Shown in pieces: positions 21,094-31,843 of a stretch of DNA of 64,000 bases (position 1 is its first letter; every line of letters starts with the position of its first letter). The DNA is from Taxillus chinensis (Eukaryota; Streptophyta; Magnoliopsida; Santalales; Loranthaceae). A program made the position numbers and the translations under genes. Location: positions 20,403,260-20,467,259 of the forward strand of contig CM042087.1 of the NCBI GenBank assembly GCA_023512835.1, given 5' to 3'. The notes below the pieces were generated by a model. It made no database searches and was not told the DNA's origin. It worked only from the letters and a program-made list of their open reading frames with translations.

Positions 21094-24084
21094 TTACGGG
21101 TTAAATTCAAAGTACAGTACACTCTGTGTAAAAAAAATAGTAGCTTGCTCGCGCAGGAGTTGAGCAGGAGTCAAGTGTAACGAGGCCGCTCGACTGCTCA
21201 CACGATCAAATTCAGGTACGAGAGCTGGGAACCCATTGGTGGTCAGGATGCGGATGTAATGGCAAATATAGAAGCCGCAGCTATGAGCATCATCCTGAGC
21301 AGGAACGCCTTGCTTGACTCGCGTAATTTCCATCGGTTTGAAGAGATGATAACCACCACACCCATGCGAGTATCTTTGCATAACATGGGTGAGAGTGCGA
21401 TTGAATTCATGCAATTGTTCACGCCAATGGATAAGTAAGGTACTAGGTTTGGAGTCGAAGATGACGATCCGTTTGTTCTTGAAGTCAATGTCGAGAAGAA
21501 ACCAGTGCGGGGAGGTTGACAAGTAGGGAATGAGCACATGGACTACCTCATCCCAGGGACGGAAGGAGTTCTCATATTTGCGACCCTGTATAATCTCGAT
21601 CATTGCTGCATCATCGAGCAGCTGAGCCTGCATGATCGGTAAACAGAGTTCCACCCTAGTATCTCTGCGAATGTGGAGAGGTAGCTTCTCGAGAAAGGAC
21701 TTCTGGGCGAAGATGAACAGAGTCATCTCAATGTTATCCATTTCTTCACTGTCATGGAGTAGTCGACAAAGATCAGGTCCGGTGAAGAAGGCTTCATAGC
21801 CGCAGGTCCTCGCAGTGGTATCCCCAGCAATATAAGTGTTGAATGCAGCTAGTTCAGCTGAGGTGCCTCCAGTAGTTACAATGCGAGGTGGGGCTAAAGG
21901 TTGGTCAGTAGTGGTAGCGGTTAGTTTGGTAGGTGAGGCAGGCATGGTGTACTTAGCCGTACTTGGATGTGAAGTGGAGGGGCCTGGCTGAGTGGAAAAG
22001 GATGGTTGGCAGGGAGCAGAAGGTTGCTTCTTCATGCGGGTTGCAATGGGAACATCATCATCATCATCAAAATCTGAGATGACAGTGGTTCTGTGTGCGC
22101 ACTTTCTCCCCCGCATGTAAGTGGCAGTAGGTTGAGGTGGTGAGTGACGCGGAGAAGGGTCGGCTGGCTGTGGAGTATTGACTGGTTCAGGTGCAGGTCG
22201 GTCTGATGGTTGTGGGAGTGTGTTTTTGACAGTAAGAGATATTTCACCACTTGCAAGACGATGACATTCTGACAGAATAGCTCCCAGAGTGGTACTGAGT
22301 CCTTTGTATTGTCTCTGGTAAGCTCCTTTGATGTCTTCATAGTGTTCCTCCAGATGTCTAAACCCATCTGTGGTTGCACTTGTGAGTCATGTCATTTCTT
22401 GTTGCACCTTGTCAAGGGTATGGTCTGATGATTCAACTTGAGTTCGTACCTCTTCCATGCTTGACTCCGTGGTAGCCAGTCGTTCTTCAAAGGCCTGAGA
22501 TATTGATGTCTTGAGGATGCCAGAGGAGATTAGTTTCTCATTGACCTTGCTTGCCAGAAGATCTACTTCTTCGGTCGTCAGAGAACGTGAGTGAAACGCA
22601 GCTGGTACTGGAATGGCCATTGGGATATTGGCTGCGAACTCGTCACTCACTTGAGTGGCCACCTGATGAATGATAGGTGCAGATGGTGTGGCCATCTCAG
22701 TCCTTTCCACAGTCTCACGGACTTGTGGGATAGCTCCTGCATCGGAGTCACTTGCTGCAGCACCAGGAGTTTCTTCATCTTCTGCTACCTCTTATACCAC
22801 AATGCCTACCACCTCAACATCATGTGGAGTAGATGTGACAGGTGAGTCCACCATGATAGGAGATGGGGCAACCACTAACACGGGTTCCACTGGGTCTCTA
22901 CTTACAAGACCCTGCTCGACTAACCAATTAATCAGATGGTCTCTATCTACCATCTGTTTACCAAAAGCGTTCCATGCCTTTCGTAAATCATCTGGGATCA
23001 TATGAGCCTTGGAATATTCCATATAAAACTCTTCTAGCTCAGTCTCCACAAGTGTGCTCAACAGTACAGGTGTAGTACCCCTATCCTCTCGGGTTTCCTG
23101 TGCTGGTGTCTGCCCTCCAATTGCAGGTTCTCTTACTTCTGCATTATCCTTGGGCAGATTGACAGTAGGGGTCTCCTTAGGTGTAGAATCAGTGGGGAGA
23201 TGAGTTCTGGCAATGTTCTCCACCACTTCAGTTATATGTACTGTTGTAGCGGATGCAAAGGAGCCTCTCGAAGTCTGTGAGACACGAACCGGCTGTCTTG
23301 GTATGCGAGCTGGGGCTCGTACAGAGCTAGCTGTGTCTCCTGCACGACTTCTTGCACCTGACTCAGTCCTCCTCATCGACTTGATCTCCAGCCGACCATC
23401 CTCATAAATACTTTTAAATATGTATTTGGTCGGCAATGGCACTGAGGGCCTGTTGCAGAATATGTCAGGGTGCAGAAACCTAAGGACTCTGGTGAGAAGA
23501 AGTCCAAAGTGTCCCTTCTTGCTTTTGATCATGGAGTGTATCTGTGTTCCCTAGTCTACTCGTCTTACCTGTAGAACACTGCACATGATCTTCATCTGCT
23601 CATGACTTGCAGAGTCATGAGTCGTCTTCTTACACAGCAGTCACTATCCGGTAACTATGAGAGTTGCCAGTGCCTGACCGGAGAAACCCATCTTCAGGGC
23701 TCCCTGACCTTGCTTTCCGGGATTAGAGTACCCAAGAAAAGAGTTACACTCCTCTCTGGAAAGACTAGGAAGAGGATCAAAGGTACCTTTTGGGAGTGGA
23801 AGTGCATCTCGGATTGTGTCGGCAGAGATACGAACCTCCACTCCATGTATAGTTCCCACCAGGTCGTCTCCAGCGAATGTCATGGTCTCATACAATTCCG
23901 AGACATCTTCTATCAGTAAGTCTTGCACCCTTGAGCAGACGGATGCAATGCCGATTTCATCGAGGCGGTTTCTAAACTCGTCCATCCAGCTAACTTTGGT
24001 GTCACCTATGGCTTCCCAGTCGATGATGAATCCCGGGACGATGTTGCGTAGATCGTCGGCCATCGATGAGCTTGGTCCTGCCAT
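21094..24084 (-). pseudogene. Accessory gene with Ulp1/C48-like cysteine-protease domain (SIRE-like element)
   Basis: One reading frame runs about 996 codons from ATG 24084 to the stop at 21094, broken only by TGA (23641-23643), TAG (near 23550), TAA (22789-22791) and TGA (22384-22386), with no frameshift. N-terminal domain (24020-23650): DLVGTIHGVEVRISADTIRD and LPLPKG. Middle: charged and Pro-rich, with LINWLVEQGLV near 22920 and a coiled coil near 22500-22390. C-terminal domain (about 21590-21200): WDEVVHVLIP, HWFLLDID with His at 21505-21507, VIFDSKP with Asp at 21454-21456, and HSCGFYICHY with Cys at 21277-21279; the His-Asp spacing is 17 residues, as in yeast Ulp1. Such proteases remove SUMO-like modifiers. 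It lies where SIRE elements carry an env-like gene. Family placement is by motif; activity is unknown. Confidence 0.8.
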
Positions 24085-24234
24085 TGAGCTTGTAGAGACA
24101 GAAGGAGACACTCGTAGAGAGAGAGATTGTAAGGTTTGAAGTTGGTTAGGGGAGAGAGAAAGAGAGAAAGAGACATAATCGAAGAGAGAGAAGGAGAGAG
24201 TTTTAGGGTTAGGGTTCGAGTTTGAAAATGACAA

Positions 24235-24275
24235 ACTTACCTTTGAGCTCTGTCTCTATCAGTGACTTATATTTG
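24235..24275 (-). promoter_or_regulatory. TATA-like box upstream of the accessory gene (SIRE-like)
   Basis: On the minus strand AAATATAAG lies at about 24274-24266, some 185 bp before the ATG at 24084. Between them are AACCCTAACCCTAAAA (about 24216-24200) and long CT-rich stretches, a layout common in plant 5' leaders and similar to the LTR leaders here. AAAG/GTAAGT at 24244-24235 resembles a splice donor. That this is an internal promoter is inference. Confidence 0.4.
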
Positions 24276-25935
24276 AGTTGAGAAGTGTATCGTAGAAGTC
24301 ACTCACTCTGTCGGTTCGTCTTCATGGTCCACGTTCTTTTCTCTGACTCGTCTTTCGATCATTTGGATCCACCCGATGGAACATTCAAGCAGTGAATCCA
24401 TGTCACCCCTTAAGTCGGTGCAACTCCCATTTTAAGTGCACAGTGACATGCTGACTTGTTTGCGATTCTTGAATAGTAAGTGACAGACTTCGTCTCACTT
24501 CGATCCTTTGGACTATGACTCTACGAAGCTGCATTAGGACACTTCGAGGCTATGACCCTTGAGGCTTCGAAGCAGCAGTCTTCGATCTCGCAGTTCTTCG
24601 ATGCAGTTTGCTTCGAGGTCGACTGCGAATTTAGCGAGCGGTGGATTTCTCTGGACTTTTTGAACACTCAACAACAGACATGAGAAGCATATGACAATTC
24701 ACATAATGTTAATCATGATAAACAGTGTTGTTGGTGGAATTGAAATTACATATCCAGAACTTGATTTCTTTTATCCCTAATACCTGGTTTACATGTATGG
24801 CTACTGCATTACTACCATTCGACTCTCCATTTACCTTAGAAATGATTAAGTACTTTGTCACACTACATCTCGTGCGTGAAAATGATCACGATGTTAACAT
24901 AGCAACCAGTAAACCATGATTTATCAATTGTAACAACCCAGTCATGAATTCTGAGTCTCCTCACATATTTAGCAAAACTCACTCAGCGGAGGCCTCACCC
25001 TCTCACTCTCGGATCAACATGTGAGTTTGATTCAGGAACTAGAATTACACTGTTTGGTAAGCTCATGGTCAACTGAATCTTACCACAACCCTGATCCAAC
25101 AATGATTTTCAGTTCAGCATAGATGACTTGAGAGACAAGATGGCCCTATTGAGAATCAGAACACACACTCTATCCTTGTCTAATTTACAACACATTACCG
25201 GTAGAGTTTGGAGTTTGGTCATTCAGATTGTTTGCGTGAGTTGTCTCTTTTCTTCAGTAGAGCATCAATTTGCAGTGCTTATTCATGTGCCTTATTACAA
25301 GGACAGAGCTCAACACAGTATCTTTTTGAATTACATGACCATACAATTTTAACTCCAGCTGTTGTTCTAACAGAGACACAAATTGGGAGAATAGTGAGGA
25401 CTCCCCCTAAGATAGGCAGTCAATCTATTGTCTAGCCTTTGCCTTTTTCACCTTGCCTTTTTATAGTGAAGGATAGTGTCTCTTCTAAAGTAATAGGTTT
25501 TTTATGATTCTCAAATACTACAGTCTCAGTCATCCTTTGAGCATTAAATCATTGAGGATCCTTTCCGTGCAAGCCAACAGTACCATGAGATACAACAGTT
25601 CCTTCTAGTTAATGAATGCAATACCACATAGGTGATTTTCACTCAGAATAAAATAGCAAGTAGTGGGAATATTTTCTGATTTAAACATAAGGGGAATTGC
25701 ACTCATTTCACTCAAGACTTGAGAGTTCATGACAGTTTGCACAAAAGACTTGAACCAGGTTCAGAGGTGGCAAGTTTCATCCATGTGATTTCTCACTTTC
25801 GCGCAGTAGATATGCATGAATCACACTTAGCCATTACTAATTTTCAAGGAGATATAAACGGTAATTAACAGTGTCATACGTATGTTCATGCACAGGTAAT
25901 TAGTTAAAGATGAACCACAAGACATGCTGTGAGAC
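24276..25935 (-). other. Noncoding spacer between pol and accessory gene (SIRE-like)
   Basis: About 1.65 kb without a convincing reading frame on either strand. The part near 24480-24640 has TTCGA-type words (CTTCGAGGC, GGCTTCGAAG) like the LTR arrays of the window. The rest is AT-rich unique sequence. No tRNA or terminator was seen. Confidence 0.7.
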
Positions 25936-26543
25936 TCATGAATTTAAATCTAGCATGCCAAGTTTTGTCAGAAGTTCATTGAACCTGGCTTCTTGCAGTG
26001 GTTTGGTGAATATGTCGGCAAGCTGATCATCAGTGGATATATACTTCAGAGAAATGTCTTTCTTTAGCACATGATCACGTATGAAGTGATGTTTGACCTC
26101 AATGTGCTTGGTTTTGGGATGCATAACAGGATTGTTGGAAATTGCAATGGCACTTGTATTGTCACAATATAAAGGAACGGCCTTCAGGTCAAACCCATAA
26201 TCTGATAGTTGACTGGCCATCCAAAGCAATTGAGCACAACAGCTTCCTGTACCAATATATTCAGCTTCAACTGTGGAGGTTGAAACTGAATTGCTTTCTT
26301 GCTAAACCAGGATACAAGTCTGTTGCCTAAAAGTTGGCATGTTCCACTTGTGCTCTTTCTATCAATCTTGCATCCGGCAAAGTCTGCATCTGAATATCCT
26401 CTCAGTTTAAAATTAGACTCTTTTGGATACCATAGTCCCAAATTCTCAGTTCCCTTCAGATACCGCATGATCCTTTTGACATGTGACAAGTGGGATTCCT
26501 TGGGATTAGCTTGGTATCTGGCACAGATACATGTTGCAAACAT
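25936..26543 (-). pseudogene. Copia RNase H (SIRE-like element)
   Basis: Two overlapping frames on the minus strand. From 26543: HLSHVKRIMRYLKGTENLGL, GYSDADFAGCKIDRKSTSGT and LGNRLVSWFSKKA, with the catalytic Asp in SDADFAG. From 26229: LWMASQLSDYG, LYCDNTSAIAISNNPV, KHIEVKHHFIRD and ADIFTKPL, the conserved C-terminal half. A frameshift between about 26270 and 26230 separates the halves. The stop at 25936 is the natural end of pol. Confidence 0.9.
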
Positions 26544-27412
26544 TATGTCGTCCTGCTTGCTATCAGATACAGCAAGGATCCAATCATGCTTCTGTATTCT
26601 GAGATATCCACCTCCTTTCCTGCTTCATCCATATCCAGTTTGGCGTTTGTAGGAATGGGAGTTTTCATGTGTGTCACATCAGTCATCTTAAACTTCTTCA
26701 GAATCTCCTTTGTATATTTGGTTTGACTGATAAAGATCCCATCCTCTAACTGCTTAACCTCCAATCCAAGGAAGAATGAGAGTTCTCCTATCATACTCAT
26801 TTCATATTCACTTTTCATTAGATGAGAGAAGTCTTCACATTGCTTTTTGTCCCTTGATCCGAATATGATGTCATCCACATAGATTTGGACTATCAGGGGT
26901 GATCCTTTTCCTTCCTTAAGAAATAGTGTGGGGTCAATTTTACCTTTTCTGAACTTGTTTTTGATCAGTAACTTTGACAATGTTTCATACCACGCTCTGG
27001 GAGCTTGTTTTAGTCCATAAAGAGTCTTTTTCAGTTTGTATACCTTGTGCTCTTGGTTTGGCTCTAGAAATCCGGGAGGTTGTTCAACAGAGACTTCTTC
27101 TTGGAGGTCTCTATTCAAGAAGGCACTCTTGACATCCATCTGATAAACTTTGAAGTCCTTGAATGCTGCATATGCTATGAACATGTGAATGGCCTCCAGT
27201 CTAGCAACTGGTGCAAAGGTTTCATCATAGTCGATTCCTTCTTCTTGTCTGTATCCTTTTGCAACTAGTCTGGCTTTGTTTCTGATTACAACACCATCAG
27301 CATCAAGTTTGTTTCTGAAAATCCATTTCACGCCAATGACTTGTTGTGATCTGGGCCTGTTGATCAACTCCCATACTTTCTGTCTTTTGAACTGATTCAA
27401 TTCTTCTTGCAT
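26543..27412 (-). CDS. Copia RT (SIRE-like element), open domain
   Basis: Open 289 codons with a complete RVT_2-type domain: [71 protein letters not shown] and the catalytic [10 protein letters not shown] at residues 177-186, with both Asp present. The end [13 protein letters not shown] is also conserved. It would copy the element RNA into DNA, but it is a piece of a broken polyprotein: it starts after a stop at about 27433 and changes frame at 26543. RT and RNase H lie after integrase, the Copia order. Confidence 0.9.
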   Translation of the reverse strand: MQEELNQFKRQKVWELINRPRSQQVIGVKWIFRNKLDADGVVIRNKARLVAKGYRQEEGIDYDETFAPVARLEAIHMFIAYAAFKDFKVYQMDVKSAFLNRDLQEEVSVEQPPGFLEPNQEHKVYKLKKTLYGLKQAPRAWYETLSKLLIKNKFRKGKIDPTLFLKEGKGSPLIVQIYVDDIIFGSRDKKQCEDFSHLMKSEYEMSMIGELSFFLGLEVKQLEDGIFISQTKYTKEILKKFKMTDVTHMKTPIPTNAKLDMDEAGKEVDISEYRSMIGSLLYLIASRTT

Positions 27413-27433
27413 TGCATCAATCCAATGGTGATC

Positions 27434-27829
27434 CTAAATTGCATCGTCAACTGATTTTGGCTCCACTTGTGATAGGAAGCACATATACAGATTTTCATGA
27501 AGTGTGGCAACCCTTGTTTTAACTCGTGCAGCTGGATCTCCAATTATCAGTTCAGAAGGGTGGTCCTTTAACCTTCTTCTTGACTTTGGAAGGTCTTCTC
27601 TTTCTTCATGATGAATGCCCAATTGCTCAATGTCAGGTTCTTGGGCTGGTATAGGTGGCAGAGTCTGAACAGGTTGAATGTTAAATTCAAGGTTTTCTAC
27701 TGATTTTTGACTTGGTTCCTCAGCAACCGGTTCAGCTCTGTGTTCTTCAAGTTCGGGTGCATCTTCCCTTGTCTCTGTTGTAGTGGGATTATTTGTGTCT
27801 TGGTCTTCTATAATGACAGTGTCCTGCAC
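27434..27829 (-). pseudogene. Integrase-RT linker (SIRE-like element)
   Basis: Open 131 codons rich in Glu, Pro and Thr, with PSRRRLKDHPSELIIGDP-like sequence near 27580-27540 and VATLHENLYMCFLSQVEPKS before the RT. This region normally joins integrase to RT in one polyprotein. A stop at 27831 separates it from integrase and another at about 27433 from RT, so it is now a separate fragment. No catalytic motif is expected or seen. Confidence 0.8.
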
Positions 27830-27830
27830 T

Positions 27831-28733
27831 TCATTTACATTTGTCTACTTTCTGCATTCCATGGTTAGTCTCATCAAAAGAAACATGAATAGACTCTTCA
27901 ACAACTTTGGTTCTTCTATTAAATACACGATAAGCCTTGCTAGTCATGGAATATCCAACAAGATATCCATCATCTGATTTGGCATCAAACTTGTTCAAGT
28001 AATCCTTGCCCTTGTTCAGAATGTAGCAAATACACCCAAAGATCCTTAGGTGACCAATGTTTGGTCTCCTTCCCTTCCATAACTCATAGGGTGTTTTCAT
28101 GGCTCGTTTGTTAATTAGAGTTCTGTTTTGTACATAACAAGCAGTGGCAACAGCTTCAGCCCATAGGGATTTTGGGAACTGAGCTCCTGTTAACATGGTT
28201 CTAGCTGCTTTAACTAATGTTCGATTCTTTCTTTCAGCTACTCCATTTTGTTGTGGAGTTCTTGGTGCTGAGAAATTATGCTGGATACCATGTTTAGTAC
28301 AAAACTCTAACATATCAGAAAATTCAAATTCCTTGCCATGATCGCTACGAATGTACTTAATAGAGAGACTCTTAACATTTGTGACCCAATTGAAGAGTTC
28401 GACAAGATTCTCAAATGTTTCAGATTTATTTTTGAGAAACACGACCCATGTGTATCTGGTATAGTCATCTACTACTGCAAGAAAGTATCGTGCACCAAAT
28501 AAAGAAGACACATTTATTGGTCCACATAGGTCCATGTGCAGAAGTTTGAGTGGTTGTATGATTGAGGTTTTATCTATACTCTTAAAAGAATGTTTAATCT
28601 GCTTACCCAGCTGACAATCCCTACACGGGTGTTCTTTCTCATAAACATGCTTGGGTAAGCCCTCAACCAAATCTAGAGATGCCAATTTAGACATAGTCTT
28701 AAAGTTTAAATGGCCGAATCTCTTATGCCACAA
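27831..28733 (-). CDS. Copia integrase (SIRE-like element), open domain
   Basis: Open 300 codons. N-terminal GAG-pre-integrase zinc region: WHKRFGHLNFKTM and CRDCQLGKQ. The core has the DDE residues in LLHMDLCGPI, IRSDHGKEFE and PQQNGVAERKNRTL, followed by LRIFGCICY and DGYLVGYS. Integrase inserts the element DNA into the genome. All three acidic residues and the zinc ligands are present, but the domain is cut from the rest of Pol by a stop at 27831 and a break upstream at about 28780 in the protease. Confidence 0.92.
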   Translation of the reverse strand: MWHKRFGHLNFKTMSKLASLDLVEGLPKHVYEKEHPCRDCQLGKQIKHSFKSIDKTSIIQPLKLLHMDLCGPINVSSLFGARYFLAVVDDYTRYTWVVFLKNKSETFENLVELFNWVTNVKSLSIKYIRSDHGKEFEFSDMLEFCTKHGIQHNFSAPRTPQQNGVAERKNRTLVKAARTMLTGAQFPKSLWAEAVATACYVQNRTLINKRAMKTPYELWKGRRPNIGHLRIFGCICYILNKGKDYLNKFDAKSDDGYLVGYSMTSKAYRVFNRRTKVVEESIHVSFDETNHGMQKVDKCK

Positions 28734-29265
28734 CCAACTAATGTCAGGTGAAGCTTTGGACAGAAAACAAATTGGTTCATCAAATTAAGCATTACCAAAG
28801 ACCAACTTGTAGACATTACCTTGTCTATGCCCATTTAGTTTCACCTCTTTGGAGACAGGGTCCATAACTGTGCAGGTGTGTTTAGTGAACAAAACTTCAT
28901 AACCCTTGTCACACAATTCACTTATGCTCAACAGGTTATGTTTAAGACCTTAAACAATAGATACATTTTGAATGGACACAGAACCATTAGAGAGAGTACC
29001 CTTACCAACAATCTTACCCTTTTTATTGTCCCCGAATGTGACAGATGAAGCTGCAACCTCCCTTACCTCACTCAATAGAGAGGCATCATCTCATGTGTGC
29101 ACGCAACGCACTATCAAGATACCACTGGCTGGAATTGATCTTTTGTTTCTGGTGGCTGCTTTCAGCTTTAGGTACCTGTTCCTGCACAATGAGCAACTAA
29201 GTCTTGGGGGCCCAATTAAGATTGGGCTTTCGGTAAGTGAAAGCTGTTGTTGATAGTTTAGGTTT
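28734..29265 (-). pseudogene. Copia protease (SIRE-like element), degenerate
   Basis: The minus strand near 29150 reads QWYLDSALRAHM where Copia proteases usually have WYLDSG and HMTG; the active-site glycine is Ala. Then follow VTFGDNKKGKI, NLLSISELCDKGYEVLFTKH and MDPVSKEVKLNGHRQGNVYK. At least two stops (near 28950 and 28785) and one frame change interrupt it. The order gag, protease, integrase, RT is that of Copia. Confidence 0.85.
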
Positions 29266-30502
29266 TCAATAAGAAGGGACCGATTTAACTTTCCATGCTA
29301 ATCTTGGTGATCCTTCATTAGATTTATTAGCAGGGTTAATCTTTAGAGCTTCAGCACATTTTTCTTCCTTATTGTTGTCTTTAGAAACTTTAGCAGGCAC
29401 GGGTTTGTCAGTTTTCTTCACAGGCTTGGTCTTTAAGTCTTTTGAATGGGTGGCCTGTGTGTGCTTGTTATGTTTCTTCCTATCAGAGTTGTTGTTGCAT
29501 TGCAGATTTTTAGTGAAATTAAGCTGTTTAAGATTTACCCTGATTTCTATGGCAATCTCCTTCCTAAGATACTCATGGTAGAATCTGCACTGATAGGAGA
29601 GGTGTCCAACTTCATAGCAGATGGGGCATGTGACAGGTTTAGGTTGAACACTCTGTCTCAAGGGTTTTGCTGGAGTGTTAAGAGGTTTCCTAGGTTTTCT
29701 CACATATCCTAGACCGCTCTTAACTCCTCCATCAGAGACAAACTTAGGCTGGAAGGCAGCAGCCTTACTGGGTGAACCAGTCTCAAATGTAGTAGTGTGT
29801 CTACTTGGTTTTGTCTCTGAGATAACTACACCCTTACCCTTGCATTGGGATGTAGAGGACAGGTTGACTGAGGGTTCAGCTTTCAGTTCTTTCTTAGGAA
29901 CTCTTCGCATCACCGTCTCCGAGATGCAACAGTACCCAGGTCTTTGAGTTCGGGTGTTACTTGTTTGAGTGAACTAGCAACATCCATAGGTACCTCCTTT
30001 CCACACTCAACGAGCACACTGCCAGTAGGAATAAAGCCAACAAGACACTTGGTCTGAACAAGGTAAGTCTGGGCCGTGGCTATTTGGTCTTCAGAGAAAC
30101 CTAGACCTAAGGCTAGACTTTTAACATCTGGAGTAGTCCTAAAGTGGGCTGCAATCTCAGCAGAGTCTTGCCACTTTTAACGGATTTGTCTTTCCTTTTC
30201 CAGTTCTGCTTTGGTTTCAGCTAGTTCCTTTTCAAGCCTATCGATGTCTCTATTAGCTAATTTTAGTTGACCAGCTTTGTCCAAAAGATCATCGTGTGTG
30301 CTTCTCATCTCACTTACTTCAGCCCTTAATCTTCTCTCTGTTATTTCATAATCATCTATAGAATCTCTATATTCACATGAAAGTCATTCCAGTTTAGAAT
30401 AGTATCTTTCTTTGTCAGCTTTTATAGGAAGAAATTGTTTCTCCATTTCTTTAAGAGCTCTATAGGTATCTTCATATTCAATGTACAGCTATTCATAAGT
30501 TC
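29266..30502 (-). pseudogene. Gag C-terminal part: coiled coil and CCHC knuckle (SIRE-like)
   Basis: From 30500 to 30180 the minus strand encodes a heptad-rich stretch (YEITERRLRAEVSEMRS, LANRDIDRLEKELAETKAEL) broken by several stops, consistent with a long coiled coil. Open frame 29913-29266 is basic and Lys-rich and contains a zinc knuckle, CPICYEVGHLSYQC (C-X2-C-X4-H-X4-C), near 29610-29570. Large gags with coiled coils are typical of SIRE-like elements. Confidence 0.8.
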
Positions 30503-31792
30503 TTATCTTGAGGGGAGGTGAATGGTCAGCCATGAAACAGATGAGACCTTTTTCCTTCTTCTCCTAATCATATGACTCTTCTTCCTCCTCGGTTTCACTA
30601 TTAACTTGTTGGTGACAAGAGCCTTCTTCCTCTTGTCATCCTTTCTGCTTGAGGAGCCTTTGGTCTTCTTCTTCTGCTCAGCTGCCTCCTTTTTCTCTCT
30701 CTTCAGCTTATAACAGTCAGCAGTGAAATGGCCGGGCTTGTTGTAGTGATAACATTGCAACTTGTCCTTATCTTTTCCCTTAGAGAAAGACGAGGAAGAC
30801 TGCCTTGCTTTCCTTTTGTAGTTCCCCTTTCTCTTCAGCAGTTTCTTGATCAGAAATGCCACTTCTTCATCTGAGGCACTCTCTGAGCCAAGTTCATCAG
30901 CTTCATCTTCTTCCTCTTCTGAAGACAGTTCTCGTGGTTCCGCAGCAGCCTTAAAGGCAACAGACTTCTCCTTTTTCTTGGAAGGATTCTCAAATGCCTC
31001 AAGTTCTTCCTTTTGCATTTTAAACGTCTTGAGGTCCCCGTATAATGCTTCCAAGGCACAAGTCTTCCATTCCTTCAGCTGACGGATGGCTGATGTCTTT
31101 ATCAGCAGTCTCAAGGGTAGAGATCTCAGAAATTTGTCATTTTTTTCCTTTTGAGAGATCTCAACATTGTAAGTCTTCATCTGTTGAATCAGACCAGTGA
31201 ACCGTTTGTAGATGCTGTCCAATGACTCTTTTCGTTCACATCTAAAGGCTTCATACTCTTGTTTGAGCATGGAGATCTTGTTGTCCTGTATTTGCTCATC
31301 TCCTTCATAAATGAGACAGAGTTTCTCCCATACCTCTTTAGCAGTCTCAAGATCTTGCACATCCGTGAACATGTCATCATCGAGTGCAGAGAAAATTATG
31401 GCTTTTGCCTTGAAGCCAAGCTTTACTTTCCTCTGCTCCACCTTAGACCAACTGTCTGGGTCTTTCGTCATTAGCCGACCTCTCTGCAAACTCTTTGGTG
31501 TGAAAGGTCCGTTCTTTATTGTTTCCCAGAGATAGGTGTCGAGCATGTCTAGGTGTGCTCTCATTCTCGCTTTCCATTTGGAAAAATGCACGGGTGTGCA
31601 CATAGGTACTTGAGAGGATGAGCCAGGCAAAACATCATAGAAGTCTTCTTGTTCTTTCTTATTGCTACTGGTACTCGGTTCTTCCTACTCCTGGTCTCCA
31701 GTCGCTCCTTCCTCTGGAACACGACTGGCTTCAAGTTCCTCAATAGAAACTGGAGTTTGCTCAGGAGCTGGAGCTGCACTATTGGAATCCAT
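30503..31792 (-). pseudogene. Gag, UBN2 domain and first zinc knuckle (SIRE-like)
   Basis: The likely start is the ATG at 31792-31790 (MDSNSAAPAPEQTP), 38 bases after the primer-binding site, but a stop near 31690 follows. The main frame from 31630 runs 375 codons: FSKWKARMRAHLDMLDTYLW, DVQDLETAKEVWEKLCLIYE, DSIYKRFTGLIQQMKTYNV and FLRSLPLRLL, the UBN2 signature. An acidic stretch and Lys-rich tail follow. The knuckle reads CYHYNKPGHFTADC: the second Cys is Tyr, probably a G-to-A change, so zinc binding here should be impaired. Confidence 0.88.
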
Positions 31793-31829
31793 GTCGGCCA
31801 ATAGGGATCTCTACAGAGTTGTAGAACTT

Positions 31830-31841
31830 GCTCTGATACCA
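31830..31841 (-). other. Primer-binding site (SIRE-like element)
   Basis: The minus strand reads TGGTATCAGAGC, the standard primer-binding site for initiator methionine tRNA in plant Copia elements, two bases inside the 5' LTR edge (31844). It fixes the element's orientation and the LTR boundary. Confidence 0.95.
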
Positions 31842-31843
31842 AT

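Noticed and set aside
24235..24244. Splice-donor-like AAAG/GTAAGT as proof of an intron before the SIRE-like accessory gene
   Set aside because: It lies almost at the predicted transcript start of the local TATA and no clear acceptor was found; kept only as a hint.
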